Notes: generated from the sequence alone by a model not told the origin. Counted from the first letter of the stretch, positions 11,191 to 20,905 are shown. The stretch is DNA of 64,000 nucleotides from Cristatella mucedo (GCA_009760855.2 WPIO01000123.1:188001-252000); one strand, 5' to 3'. A program made the numbers and translations.

Positions 11191-11196
11191 AATAAA
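11191..11196 (+). terminator. Polyadenylation signal AATAAA, peptide gene copy 1
   Basis: AATAAA lies 54 bp after the stop codon. The second copy has an AATAAA at the matching place (60,863-60,868). Confidence 0.65.
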
Positions 11197-11310
11197 ATTA
11201 AACATCAATCGTACCTGTACAAAGATTTTTTCGCACGACAGTGATCACTCTTTTTTTGAGGAAGCAGCGACAAGACGTGTGAATCTGTAGTGTTTGCCTT
11301 GTTTTCATGC

Positions 11311-11620
11311 TGTTTCTGATAGAACTAATACCAATAGATGGATCTAAGAAACGCCATTCGCAATATGTCTGCTGGTAGAGGCATAACCACAGCAAGATAT
11401 AGACTGATTTACGAAAGACTCCGTCTCGGTTGTGCCAAAAAAGGGACGCTAACAAGCGTCTTTGAAGAGTTTGCACTGCTCACCGTACGGAAGGTGCTTT
11501 CCTCCCAAAAAACCTAAACTGCTAATAAGGATTTTCCCATTTTAATTTTTACTGCAGTCTTTTTAGCAGCCCGACGTTTTGCTAAGTTAAATTTGGCAAT
11601 CCATCCGTGGGGACATTATA
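11311..11620. other. No recognised feature
   Basis: Sequence after the end of the duplicated block; the minus-strand ORF 11,198-11,476 has no recognisable motif. Confidence 0.35.
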
Positions 11621-11624
11621 AATA

Positions 11625-12520
11625 ATAACAATAATAATAATGCACATGATGAAGCGCCCTCAGAGAACTCAATATCTCTCTTGACGCTTTACATATGCTA
11701 AAAAAAGAAACGCAATTGAATGGCGAGTAAAGTCATGCTTGATAAACAACCAAAACGAATAACATGGTTAGGGGTGACATGCACAGTGTCAGCATGCAAA
11801 TGTGGTTAGTGGCAGCATGCACAGTGTCAGCACGCATAAGCACATCAAGGACGAATCACAGGGACCCACTAGATGCTGCCCTAAATAGATGCGTTTTTAA
11901 GTTCCTTTTAAATGTGGTCAGGTCAGGGGATGTTCTGACGCAGGTCGGGAGGGAGTTGCAGGCTTTGGTAGCATACGAACTAAATGAACGGTCTCCAAAA
12001 GATTTAAGGTTTGTACGAGGTATTTGTAGACTTGGATTCCGAAAAGCTGGTGGTACGATGCTTGGCCAGGTGAGGAGCAGATCTGAGAGATAGGCTGGAG
12101 CCAAAGAATGAAGGGACCTAAAAGTGAGCAACAAGACCTTGAAGTCAATTCGTTGCTTGACTGGTACCCAGTGCAGGTCGGCGAGAAGTGGAGTGATGTG
12201 GCAACTGCGACGCTCACGACAGACAAGGCTAGCTGCCGAGTTTTGCCCCAGCTGCAATCGCCAGATCGCACATGCTGGTGGGCCAGTAAGCAGTGAGTTG
12301 CAGAAGTCGAGACGGGATGTCACGAATGCATGGACCAATTTGGACGTGGTATCCTTATCTAAACAAGCCCGAATTTCAGCAATGTTGTGAAGCTGAAAAT
12401 TCAGTACTCAGCGACTGCAACGGGTCTAGTGACAAGAGGAGTAATTTGCTCACCAAAAATCGCAGTTATCCAAAGGGCATCAATCCCAGGAAGGTTGTGA
12501 AATCGGCTCGCTCGCCCGGC
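11625..12520 (-). mobile_element. L2-type family 1, 3' third with RT C-terminal region
   Basis: A minus-strand copy with an (ATA)n tail at 11,625-11,642, the family 3' UTR, then the C-terminal part of the RT ORF. The best open piece is 11,856-12,338 (160 codons, in two overlapping frames). It contains the family hallmarks 'VTSRLDFCNSLL', 'LPVKQRIDFKVL' and 'FGDRSFSSYATKACNSLPT' (short for the W-N-S-L-P region that closes most CR1/L2 ORFs). Frameshifts are visible near 12,050-12,100. 5'-truncated. Confidence 0.85.
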
Positions 12521-12806
12521 AGCTAACTGACGCTAAATGGATGGGATGGTGAAAAAATACTTTAAGACAGGGTAACTTACGCGAGTTGATTTAGCTCTGG
12601 CGCGCTCTAAAACGGCTGCTTAAAAGGGTAGGTCCGATCGCTGTGTGCTGCCTACAGATTGGCAGACGCTTACGGAGTATACTTGCTTAATACAGATTGG
12701 AGCGAAAATAACAGTATATATTTTTGAATTCCTAAGATGAACCTGCAAATTCAAGCGGAGGCACAGGCTCGAATAGTAATATAATTTTAGTTAGCATCGT
12801 AATTGT

Positions 12807-12808
12807 AT

Positions 12809-12845
<37 letters not shown>
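12807..12845. repeat. (AC)n(AT)n microsatellite
   Basis: About nine AC units followed by about ten AT units. Alternating purine-pyrimidine sequence, next to the 3' end of a SINE. Confidence 0.9.
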
Positions 12846-12847
12846 AT

Positions 12848-13015
12848 TAACTTGAATAGCACCATAAGAGAACTTAATCTCTATGCCTCGGGGCTCGAGC
12901 CCACGACTTCAGCCAGTCTTTGGTCGGGGCGAGCACCTTAAACGCTGTACCAAACCAGCTCGCAATAGTAACTTGCAAAATAAAGTTCATACGTATTCAG
13001 CAAGTATTGTGAAGT
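12848..13015 (-). mobile_element. SINE-1, copy 2
   Basis: On the minus strand a tRNA-like head carries the B-box GGGCTCGAGCCC (12,891-12,902) and is followed by the L2-like tail (gagattaagttctcttatgg, then gctattcaagttaatta). The inner block 'ggtgctcgccccgac' is shared with the SINE at 45,372-45,560. Confidence 0.7.
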
Positions 13016-13094
13016 GCTGGACAGTGCTACATTCTTTTCAAATGTGCTTAAGTCCAGGGATCTTTCTGGTAAATCTGGAACCTTTCGGCTAATT

Positions 13095-13096
13095 GA

Positions 13097-13131
<35 letters not shown>

Positions 13132-13600
13132 CACTTGATAAAGCGCCCTCAGAGAACCTTATCTCTTTCTAGGCGCTTTACATTTGCTGCAAAGGGAAAT
13201 GCAACTGAATGGTGAGTAAAATCATGTATGATAAACAAACAAAATGAATAACATGGTTAGGGGTGACATGCACAGTGTCAGCATGCAAATGTGATTAGTG
13301 GCCGCATGCACAGTGTCAGCACGCATAAGCACATCAAGGACGAATCACAGGGACCCACTAAATGCTGCCCTAAATAGATGCGTTTTTAAGTTCCTTTTAA
13401 ATGTGGTCAGGTCAGGGGATGTTCTGATGCAGGTCGGAAGGGAGTTCCAAGCTTTGGGAGCATACGAACTAAATGCACGGTCTCCAAAGGATTTGAGGTT
13501 TGTACGAGGTATTTTAGACTGTTGGATTCCGAAAAGCGGGTGGTACGATGCTTGGCCTGGTGGGGGAGTACATCGGAGAGATAGGCTGGAGCCATAGAAT
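13095..13600 (-). mobile_element. L2-type family 1, 3' end
   Basis: Tail (ata)n on plus at 13,098-13,130, followed by the complete family 3' UTR and the last ~90 codons of the RT ORF in reverse (13,345-13,600; 'FGDRAFSSYAPKAWNSLPT'). It is nearly identical to the 11.6-kb copy over several hundred bases, so the two belong to the same young subfamily. It stops at repeat C. Confidence 0.85.
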
Positions 13601-13639
13601 GAAGGTTTCGGAGTGGCCATGAGGCAGCGGTAGTAACCC

Positions 13640-13935
13640 AGATCGATCCCAGTGTGACTTTATCTGCGTGAGTTGCAGGTAACATATTGCAGATCAATTG
13701 GATTTCGATGTCTTGATTTAATGTCGTCTTCGATGCCGGACTTCCCTTGAATTAGTGCTTCACAGCGTGCCAGCATGCTGCTCCCTGGGCCTTCGGACAC
13801 TTGCATCCACTGAACGTTGAATTGACAGCTACTTTTCTCCTTAAACTAGGCATCCATCGGCTTTTTTGAGATAAGGAGTCTTTTATGGGAGTAAATGTGA
13901 GCAACTTGGAAAGCCATGTATTGAAGTCTCCGCTG
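13640..13935 (+). repeat. Repeat C, copy 2
   Basis: Matches 5,590-5,920: 'agcgtgccagcatgctgct', 'ttcggacacttgcatccac', 'aagccatgtattgaagt'. It lies outside any repeat A copy. Confidence 0.6.
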
Positions 13936-13944
13936 GTGGCCCCG

Positions 13945-14370
13945 GCATTTTGTTAGCCTCAGAACATGTCCCTGCACCTTTCACAGAGTCTACAGTTGTG
14001 CCAATAATTAAGAAAGCCACACCAGGTCAGGAAAATTTATACATCTTTCGCCCAGTTTTCCTTCTACCACTCCTGTAAAATCCACAGAAACGAGGTGTGG
14101 CACACCGCCTGAACAGTTACATGGAAATCTAAAGCTTTCAGTTGTGCAAGACTGCAGCTAGGCTTGTCTGTCGTGAGAGTGGCAGTAGCCTGTTGACCTT
14201 GTGCATGTCACCCCTAACCACGTTATTCATGTTGTTTATCAAGCGTGATATTGCTCACCATTCAATCGCGTTTCCCTTTGCAGCAATTGTAAAGCGCCAA
14301 GAAAGAGATTTGAATTTGCCGAGGGCGCTTTGTCAAGTACGTTATTATTACTATTATTATTATTAGCCAC
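13945..14370 (+). mobile_element. L2-type family 1, internally deleted copy
   Basis: Joins a piece of the RT N-terminal region ('cctgcacctttcacaga', 'attaagaaagccacaccagg', i.e. the K-K-A-T-P segment before the NYRPVS box) to a short piece of the C-terminal region and then to the 3' UTR with a (TTA)n tail (14,343-14,367). Most of the RT catalytic core is missing. Confidence 0.75.
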
Positions 14371-14374
14371 GTCA

Positions 14375-14745
14375 CACCACTTCTCGCAGATCTGCACTTG
14401 ATCCTAATCAAGCGACGCACAGACTTCTTAGTTTTTGCCACTCACGTTTAGATCCATTCATTTTCAAGCTCTAACATACTAATCAGAAATAATTTCGCAC
14501 CAGGCTAAGCCTCTTATCCCCTGCTTTTCTAAAGCTGATCGTTTGCCTAGGCTTCGTGCGAAGCTCAAATAATTTGGACACATGGTCTTTGGTTTATATG
14601 CCCCAAAATCCCTGAACTCACTTCTGACGGACGGCACGAAATCGCCAGACTTGACAAAATTTGAACAGAAGATAAAACTGCACATATTTATTAAAGCAGT
14701 TAAAGGGTCCCAGTGAGTCTTCTTTTGTGACAGTACGCGTTTTTG
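14375..14745 (+). mobile_element. L2-type family 1, old C-terminal RT fragment
   Basis: Starts with 'cacgtcacaccacttctcgc' (the H-V-T-P-L-L segment) and contains strongly diverged versions of the 'AKHRTTRF' and 'APKAWNSL' regions, ending at 'gggtcccagtga'. It is much older than its neighbours. Confidence 0.6.
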
Positions 14746-15615
14746 CACTGTACCCGTTGCCATTAACTATATTTTTACGGTTACACTGCGTATCACCTTT
14801 GGAAACGTTATGCTCGTCGGCAATGTCTATTCTCCAACTAGCCGCCTAATAGTGCTTCCTTTACCGAGTATTTAAGTATGCCGAGGCAGAGATTAAGTTC
14901 TGTAAGGGCCCTATACAAATATATTATAAATGTTATTACATGTAAATGATAAAACCTGACAGCAAGCAAAGCGAGAATGCTGGAATTTGCAGCTCACCTG
15001 TGCCAAGTGTGATCCAAGATAACTACGCAATCTGCATCGCGGTTCTGACAACAAGTCATATACACAATGATGAGATTCTCTGAAGAACCTCCATTTTGTA
15101 AGCTGATGGGCTCTCTGCGTTCTAGGATAGCGAGTAAAAGACTATTTCTTGTCACCACACTTCCGAAACACTGCAGTGCCGTTCGATTCACTGAGTATTT
15201 TTTATGCTCTAGTGGTACATTTGACGGATAGTTGTAACTATTTACTCGGACTGTGCGTGCCTATTTTTGTTTCGCTGCCGCCATTAACATTCCGTCCCAG
15301 TCGTGGCCACCTCCACCAGGCTCAGGAATGGCGACTTGCTAGCAAAACATTTTTTCGTGGCGAGCCATTGAATAAGGAACGTGCGGTAAGGAATACCAGC
15401 ATCGTTTCTGTAGAATTTCTTCGAGTCGCTGTAGGCTAGCGTCATCAGGCCTACATTGACCCCTGATGCGGCCAATGTGAATGAGTTGCTAAGAAACTCC
15501 TGCTTAACATGAAATGAATCCGCGATAATTCACAACGCGATAATTTTGCATAGCCGTTAACCCCTTGCATCGATCAAGTTCTGGCACTAATTAAAAAACC
15601 GCCAGGACTTATCAA
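14746..15615. other. Mostly unrecognised; one SINE/L2 tail piece
   Basis: 14,880-14,935 contains the 'gagattaagttctgtaaggg' tail motif shared by SINE-1 and family 1. Overlapping ORFs on opposite strands at 15,149-15,475 carry no motif. The rest is unassigned. Confidence 0.35.
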
Positions 15616-15626
15616 CGTAGCCTATA

Positions 15627-15866
15627 ATGGAATTTGAGATTAAACGTGCTATGCTTTAGAAACTTAAACCAAAAACTAAAAAAAATCATAAAGTAAAAAT
15701 GGAAGAAGAAGTAGACTATTCAGAAACTCTTAAAGAGAAAGATCCAAAAACATATAAAGAAATTGAGAAAGTAATACAAGAGAAAACTGTTGTTTCTCCT
15801 AAACTTGATGATTATGGCGGAAGTATGAGGAAAAAGATGGGGGCTGGTTTATATATTCAAGAATAA
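15627..15866 (+). pseudogene. P1 small lysine/glutamate-rich ORF upstream of the capsid gene
   Basis: An open frame from ATG at 15,627 to TAA at 15,864, interrupted by one TAG at codon 11 (15,657). The part after ATG 15,699 is open for 55 codons. The product is highly charged (K/E-rich) and ends in a 'GGSMRKKMGAGLY' stretch. No family is recognisable. Its stop directly abuts the capsid frame. In Polintons small minor-capsid-type genes often neighbour the capsid gene, but nothing in this sequence proves that role. Confidence 0.45.
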
Positions 15867-17375
15867 ATTTTTAGTTTTTTTAATAGAGAAAGAACGGCGA
15901 GTGCTAGCATACTCGAACTTTGAGATCCTGAGTTTCCTGATTATAAACTTAGAGATGATCGATTTAGAGAGTTTTATCAAGCTACTGGAAAAGAAACTGA
16001 TAGTAGCGAAAGTTAACTAGTTACATTCGTTGTACCTGGTGAACAACAAACATGTTATGTTTTATCAGATGGGTATCTTCTACTTGAAGGTCAATTACAA
16101 GCACAAACTGCTGCTGGTGGAGCTTTTGATAAACCAAATAGAAATCTTGCTGTTGGTCTTATTAATAATGCTGGCGCATAGATGTTTAATAGCATGAGAG
16201 TTAGACTTGGTGCAGAAGAAATTGAAAGCCTTCCTCTTGCACAAGGTGTAGGAAGTGTTTCAACTTTAATGAGTTTATTATGCTGTCCAAGTGATTATAA
16301 TAGGACTGAAGGACCTGCAACCGGTTGGAGAAAGGATGAAGCTAGTTCTATTGATGATATGTTTCTAACTGATTCATATACTAGCCCTGCTGCTTCTGGA
16401 AATATTACCTCAAATATTGGATTTGTAGTTAGAAGAGGTATTATGAACAACATTGTCGATGAAGTTTGAAATTTTAGTATTGCACTTCCTCTATCTCGAA
16501 TTTCTGGTTTTTGTGCTGACATGAATACAATTCTTTATAATATTCCATTTACACTTGAAATGACTAGAGTTGGCGGATTAGATAGAGATGCTATTATGAC
16601 TGGTACATCTGCCTCTGCTACAAACTGCATGTCTACTAAAGGTGTTTCTGGAACTGTTGATGATGGTACTTGGAATGCTTTCAAAATCGCAATGACAAAA
16701 ATGTGTCTTGTTGTTCCATGCGTAACACCAAAAGAAAGTGTTCAAAGGGCACTTGCTGATATATCAAGTGAGAGATCAAAGAAAATTAGACTACATTAAA
16801 GAGTTCGACGTTATGAAAATATTACTATAACATCTCCTAATCAAGCAACTAAATTCACTAAAACTCTATCCGTGCAGAATCATATTGATAAAGTTAAATG
16901 GTTTATAGTTGCAGCTCAAAACTATAATGAATATGATAGTTACACCGGTAATCCTTGTACTTAAAATCATTGTGATATTAAGAGTGTTACTGTGCTTGCT
17001 AATGGATCAAAACAATATCCTGCTGTTGCAAGGGCGTGTGAACCTAAAAAAGGAAAATGTACTCCATCTTACATGGACTTCAGAACATTTAGAAAACAAT
17101 ATCTTGGTCTTAATGAAGTTACTGAACCTGTCGTCGTCACTTTTCCTGAGTGGATGACACTTTACCCTATTCACGTTATTGATCTTCAATACAACAATGA
17201 GCCTCTTAGGGTAACTTCTAGACTTGATGGGAGTATTGAGTTCAATAGTAAATTACCAGATGCTTATCCTCCTTCAATATTGGTCCCCTATTTGACTATT
17301 TGTGAAAATACTGCTGAACTAACTTCTAATGGAAATGGTGCTAATTGCACTTGCAGCAAAGGAAATAGGATTTAG
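15867..17375 (+). pseudogene. P1 major capsid protein-like gene, six in-frame stops
   Basis: One reading frame of about 500 codons can be followed from 15,867 to the TAG at 17,373 with no frameshift. It is interrupted by stops at 15,921 (TGA), 16,014 (TAA), 16,179 (TAG), 16,467 (TGA), 16,797 (TAA) and 16,962 (TAA). No ATG remains at the expected start. A proline-leucine motif, ALPLSRISGF at 16,482-16,511, resembles the conserved 'PL..(I/L)FGF' stretch I associate with Polinton double-jelly-roll major capsid proteins. The length and beta-rich, Cys-containing character fit that family, and so does the neighbouring nuclease and integrase. The assignment is by motif and context only; a structural or profile search is the proper test. 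The product would form the virion shell; this copy cannot. Confidence 0.6.
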
Positions 17376-17418
17376 GAAGGAAAAGATTTTTTAATAAACA
17401 TTATAATAACTAAACATA

Positions 17419-18260
17419 ATGCAAAAAGCAAGTTTTATTCAAGGTTCTGATGAGTGGAAGAAAGCTATGAGTCTCAATATAGGTGGATCGGAAGTGTATT
17501 CTGTGTTAGGTAATGATATGGTTTTGGTTCACAAATTGATCGTGATATGGAATTAATTTCCAATAGAAAACTATAAAACATATTTCTAATTCTCAACCTA
17601 TGAGATTCCCACAAATTTTATTTGGTAAAGTGTTTGAACCAATAGCTGCTAAATATTTAGAAATGAAATTAGATAAATGTATTAAGAATTCAAATGAGTG
17701 TTTTATTAGTGATGGAGTTTATCGCTATTCTCCTGATGGAATTATTGATCAAAATACACTAATAGAAATAAAATGTTTATGGAGTTGTAGTATAGTTGAA
17801 GATTGTATACCAAAACAATATCTTGCACAGTTTCTACTTGGTTTACATGTTTTGAAACTTAGCAGATGTTTCTATTCAGAATTCGAAATATTTGTTCCTG
17901 GATTAAATTGTTATGATATACCTGAAGATTATGTTGCAGCAGGTACAGTAAGAATAAAGAGAAATTATGATTTTTATATTGCAATTAGAGAATCTCTTAT
18001 GTTTTTACTTAAAGAACTTTGATTTAGACTTTAATATCATTTCTGAATGTGATAGATTTAATAATGTAAAAGGCAAAGGATATGATATCAAATACTATAT
18101 AAAAAAAGTAGAGATACAAGTAGTTGAAGAAAAAGATCCATTTAGATTTGTAGGAATTATTCCAGTGGTTAAAGAAGTGTTGGAGAGATCTAAAATATTA
18201 ATAAATAATTATATAGATGAACAGAAAGTGTCACAACGAAGACTATGTTTCGAAGAATAA
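17419..18260 (+). pseudogene. P1 YqaJ-type (PD-(D/E)XK) viral nuclease, frameshifted
   Basis: Start ATG 17,419 opens with 'QGSDEWKKAM', which matches the N-terminal Q-G-S/T-x-x-W motif of lambda-exonuclease/YqaJ-type recombinases. The frame shifts near 17,520 and 17,570. The main open part, 17,600-18,022, holds 'FGKVFEP' (the G-x-x-x-E helix) and the catalytic PD-(D/E)XK core: D in 'YSPDGI' and E-I-K in 'LIEIKCLW'. A third shift near 18,015 moves into the frame ending at 18,258. Known family members resect DNA ends for recombination and replication of viral genomes. A homologous, more decayed copy is at 24,395-24,915 in P2. The 3' end overlaps the fibre gene start by 44 bp. Confidence 0.8.
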
Positions 18261-18783
18261 CGGATTCATTCTTTCAGATCTTGATGCAAATGGTAATAGA
18301 ATTATAAATTTAGGTGATCCTGTTAATGACTTTGACGCTGTTACAAAATCTTATGCTGATGCAAACTTTGTTGTTAATTCAGGAATAACACTTAATCTTG
18401 GTAGTAAACGTATTACAAATCTTGGTGCTGGTGTTAATCCTTCAGATGGAGTAAGTGTTAGTCAAGTAAATAATTATGTTAAAAAAACTGGTGATACAAT
18501 GCTAGGAGATTTAAACATGAATAATTTTGTTATAACATCTAATTATTGGAATTCAGGAAATAACAATCCAGTTGTTCTAAAAGATGACTATTGTGTTACT
18601 TATGGTGGAATGAAAAGAGATGTATTATTGAAAGCATTTCCATCAACATCTAATATTGATATGGGAGGTAACTCAATTACTAATGTTGCAGAGCCTGTTA
18701 ATCCTTCAGATGTTGCAACAAAGAATTATGTAGATAAAACACTTAAAAATAACGGAAGTAATATCAATCTCAATGGACCCTAA
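18217..18783 (+). CDS. P1 fibre-like protein with phage-tail-fibre-type repeats
   Basis: An uninterrupted ORF of 188 codons, the best-preserved long gene in P1. It contains repeats of the form 'I-x-N-L-x-x-P-V-N-x-x-D-A-V-T-K-x-Y': residues ~28-45, ~67-90 and ~155-170, and a 'TGDTMLGDLNMN' motif at ~92-103. This is the classic layout of bacteriophage tail-fibre and collar proteins, where such repeats build trimeric fibres that bind host surfaces. By inference this is the virion attachment fibre of the P1 ancestor. A homologue with the same motif (SGDTMTGDLNMN) is in P2, split by a retrotransposon (24,912-25,106 and 27,543-27,777). The start at 18,217 lies inside the end of the nuclease gene. 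It lacks a signal peptide. Whether it is still expressed is unknown. Confidence 0.7.
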   Translation: MNRKCHNEDYVSKNNGFILSDLDANGNRIINLGDPVNDFDAVTKSYADANFVVNSGITLNLGSKRITNLGAGVNPSDGVSVSQVNNYVKKTGDTMLGDLNMNNFVITSNYWNSGNNNPVVLKDDYCVTYGGMKRDVLLKAFPSTSNIDMGGNSITNVAEPVNPSDVATKNYVDKTLKNNGSNINLNGP

Positions 18784-19074
18784 AGCATTAAACTCAATAC
18801 TAAATCTATCAACACCTTATTCATGGACAAATAAAATGGCTCCACCAATAATGATCCTAAATGTAGTGGTTGTAGGATCTTCTAATTGTGTATTTCTAAA
18901 ACATAATAGTGATACGACAGTCTATCCGGTGATATAGGAGCTATACATACTTCTCCAACAGGTGTTAATTTAAAATACTATGTATATTTTACTAGGTTAC
19001 CAACAGAGTATTACTTGGTTGATAGTGCTGCAAAATTAAAGGTAAACCTCTTGGTTAGTTATGTACCCTCATGA
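18773..19074 (+). pseudogene. P1 small protein downstream of the fibre gene, one frameshift
   Basis: ATG at 18,773 overlaps the last codons of the fibre gene. The frame is open to TAG 18,935. The sequence after the shift (about 18,925) stays open in another frame to TGA 19,072, giving roughly 100 codons in total. It is hydrophobic and rich in V, Y and T, with no recognised domain. Its place directly after the fibre suggests a fibre partner or chaperone, but that is a guess from order alone. Confidence 0.45.
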
Positions 19075-19172
19075 AAAGTATAAGTGAACTATTAAGACTA
19101 TCAACTCTATTAACATTGTTGCTCTGTATNTTTAGAAATAGAACATATAGCTAAATGATCTACACAATGATG

Positions 19173-19475
19173 TTAAGAAGTAGAAAAACCTTGTTTTTTT
19201 AAGTGTTTCTTAACCAATGAATACAGTTTAGTTGGTTTTTCTTTTTTATAGTAATTAGAATTTATGTAACGGTATGAACCAATGATTATTTCACTATTTT
19301 GTGAAAGACTAGAATCAAATTCTGTTCCACTCATATCTAAATCACACTTATCGCAACGTATTTCATACTTTTGTTTTGGTCTTTTTGTTTTTAATGGTTT
19401 ACAAAAAGGATGACCTGTTTCAAGGTATTCAATTTCATTAAATATGCTTAAGCATGTATCACAAAATATTTCCAT
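19173..19475 (-). CDS. P1 small Cys/His-rich (zinc-binding type) protein
   Basis: An intact 100-codon ORF. Possible metal ligands are C5-x2-C8, H22-x2-C25 and C41-x2-C44, a C2-HC-C2 pattern suggesting a small zinc ribbon or treble clef; the rest is lysine-rich. It is transcribed away from the integrase, and the two start codons are only 10 bp apart (19,475 and 19,486). No specific family is recognised. The spacing of the ligands and the divergent arrangement suggest a regulatory or nucleic-acid-binding role, which is inference. Stays open despite decay of neighbouring genes. Confidence 0.55.
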   Translation of the reverse strand: MEIFCDTCLSIFNEIEYLETGHPFCKPLKTKRPKQKYEIRCDKCDLDMSGTEFDSSLSQNSEIIIGSYRYINSNYYKKEKPTKLYSLVKKHLKKQGFSTS

Positions 19476-19485
19476 TCTCTATAGA

Positions 19486-20357
19486 ATGTCGTTTTTAACT
19501 CGAAATGAAAGAAAAAAAGAAGGTAAATCCAATCCTGACTCAGATATAAGTCAAGTATTCAAACCAAGACCTAAGAAAATTCCAAAAGGTTTCTTTAATA
19601 TTGTTGAACCTAATGAAAATCATCAAGCAGATATTCTGTATATGCCTAATGATTCTGGATATAAATACGCTTTGAGTGTTATTGATGTTGCTAGTAGATA
19701 TAAAGATTCAAGACCTCTTAAAACAAAGTCTTCTAAAGAAGTAACAAAAGCAATTACAGATATTTACAATAAAGGTCCTTTGAAATGGCCAAAGAAAATG
19801 ACAGTTGATCCAGGATCAGAGTTTAAAGGTGAGTTTGCTAAAGAAATGAAAAGATATGAAACACGTGTTATTGAAGGTACTACTAAAAAGAGCGTTGCAT
19901 TAGTAGAAAGAATTAACAGAACATTTGCTGAGAGATCATTTATGGCACAGCATGAAAAGGAATTAGAAAGTATTAATAAAGGAGATTACACTAGAAATAA
20001 AGAGTGGATTGATAATTTACCAAATATTATTGATTATCTTAATAATAGTATTACAAGAATGATTGGTGAAGAACCTGCGAAGGCGATAAAAAAAGAATCA
20101 GTAAAACTAAAGAAACCAAAATATCATGAAGAGTACTAGAACAGCTATTAGAACTTGGAGCAACTGTTAGATATTTATTAGAACCAGGTGAAAGAGAAGA
20201 TTAAAAGAGAAGAAGAGCTACAGACCCAATACGGAGTTTAAAAAAACATACCATTGTTAGAATAATGGTATTAAGAGAACAACCGACTAGATATTTCGTA
20301 AATGATATTAAGAGAAGGTTTGTTAGAGAGGAGTTAAAAGTTATCAACCAACATTAA
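19486..20357 (+). pseudogene. P1 rve-type (DDE) integrase, one frameshift and one stop
   Basis: The open part from ATG 19,486 to 20,139 holds the catalytic core: D49 in 'HQADILYMP', D108 in 'MTVDPGSEF' and E141 in 'ALVERINRTF', the retroviral-type DDE triad. It continues after a frameshift near 20,135 into a C-terminal stretch with 'GATVRYLLEPGE' and 'RRRATDPI' and ends at TAA 20,355, with one in-frame TAA near 20,205. The R-Y-L-x-P-G-E...R-R-R-A-T-D-P tail is, to my knowledge, typical of Polinton-type integrases. An upstream in-frame ATG (19,444) exists but would overlap the divergent gene. It would insert the element into host DNA; this copy is broken. It overlaps the convergent membrane-protein gene by 14 bp. 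No equivalent survives in P2. Confidence 0.8.
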
Positions 20358-20721
20358 TTTCAGTTTGTGAGCTTTTTAATACAAGTCCTTCAAACTCTTC
20401 TTTTGTAATTTCATCATCCGATAAAGCGTTAGTAATCTTTAAGATAATTTCAGAATTGGAACTTAAAGCATCCCTTTTACGTTTGTCTATTTCTGATAGC
20501 ACACCGTCAACTGATGCAAACATTACAGATAGAGCTGAAAAGAAAGTTACAGAATGGCTAATCAATTGTGTTATTTGAATATAAGTACTTGAAACAGTTA
20601 CTCCTAATGCTATTACTATGTTTACAAATTTAATTGCGTATCTAGCTCTTGTTAATTTTATTACACACTCCCTAATCTTTTTTTTTAAATTAAACAGTCT
20701 CTTCATATTTTTTATAGACAA
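20344..20721 (-). CDS. P1 two-helix membrane protein of unknown function
   Basis: An intact 125-codon ORF. A basic N-terminus (K-rich, residues 3-27) is followed by two hydrophobic segments, about 29-48 and 53-75, then a charged tail with 'VDGVLSEIDKRKRD' (71-84) and an acidic 'SDDEITKEEF' (101-110). The architecture recalls holin- or viroporin-like proteins, but no family motif proves it. A homologue of the 'VDG..EID.RKR' region lies in P2 (28,662-28,930). Conservation in two diverged elements supports that it is a real gene. It ends convergently with the integrase. Confidence 0.6.
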   Translation of the reverse strand: MSIKNMKRLFNLKKKIRECVIKLTRARYAIKFVNIVIALGVTVSSTYIQITQLISHSVTFFSALSVMFASVDGVLSEIDKRKRDALSSNSEIILKITNALSDDEITKEEFEGLVLKSSQTEINVG

Positions 20722-20785
20722 AATATTACCTCAAATCTGGCATTTTTTCTATATAATTTTGAAAAATAAAATAAGGTTTTAATTG

Positions 20786-20905
20786 TTATATCTTTTTTCT
20801 ACTGATATCAAACATCCTATCAACAATACCTCGAGCATAATTTTTTATCTTATTCAAACTTGATGGGTTGTTTACTTTATCTTTTAAGAAATCAGTTGCA
20901 AATGA
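20786..20905 (-). pseudogene. P1 minus-strand gene, C-terminal fragment
   Basis: About 40 open codons ending at TAA (20,786-20,788 in reverse), with a charged, helical composition ('KIKNYARGIVDRMFD'). The upstream coding part is lost at the junction with a family 1 retrotransposon near 20,907. P2 has a comparable minus-strand ORF end at 29,021-29,230 in the same position. Function unknown. Confidence 0.45.

Larger units (their letters stand above)
9690..11310 (+). repeat. Duplicated block carrying the secreted-peptide gene, copy 1
   Basis: Alignable by eye with 59,390-60,990 in the same orientation, including promoter, introns, exons and 3' flank (aatctgtagtgt...ccttgttttcatgct). Introns have diverged more than exons. 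This is a gene duplication; the arms are about 50 kb apart. Confidence 0.8.

Noticed and set aside
15867-17375. Reassigned genetic code explaining the in-frame stops of the capsid frame
   Set aside because: All three stop codons occur, neighbouring genes have frameshifts, and intact ORFs nearby end at ordinary stops; simple decay is enough.
18217-18783. Bacterial prophage or contamination, because of tail-fibre motifs
   Set aside because: The gene sits among a Polinton-like integrase and capsid, and P2 is interrupted by the same animal retrotransposons that fill the window.
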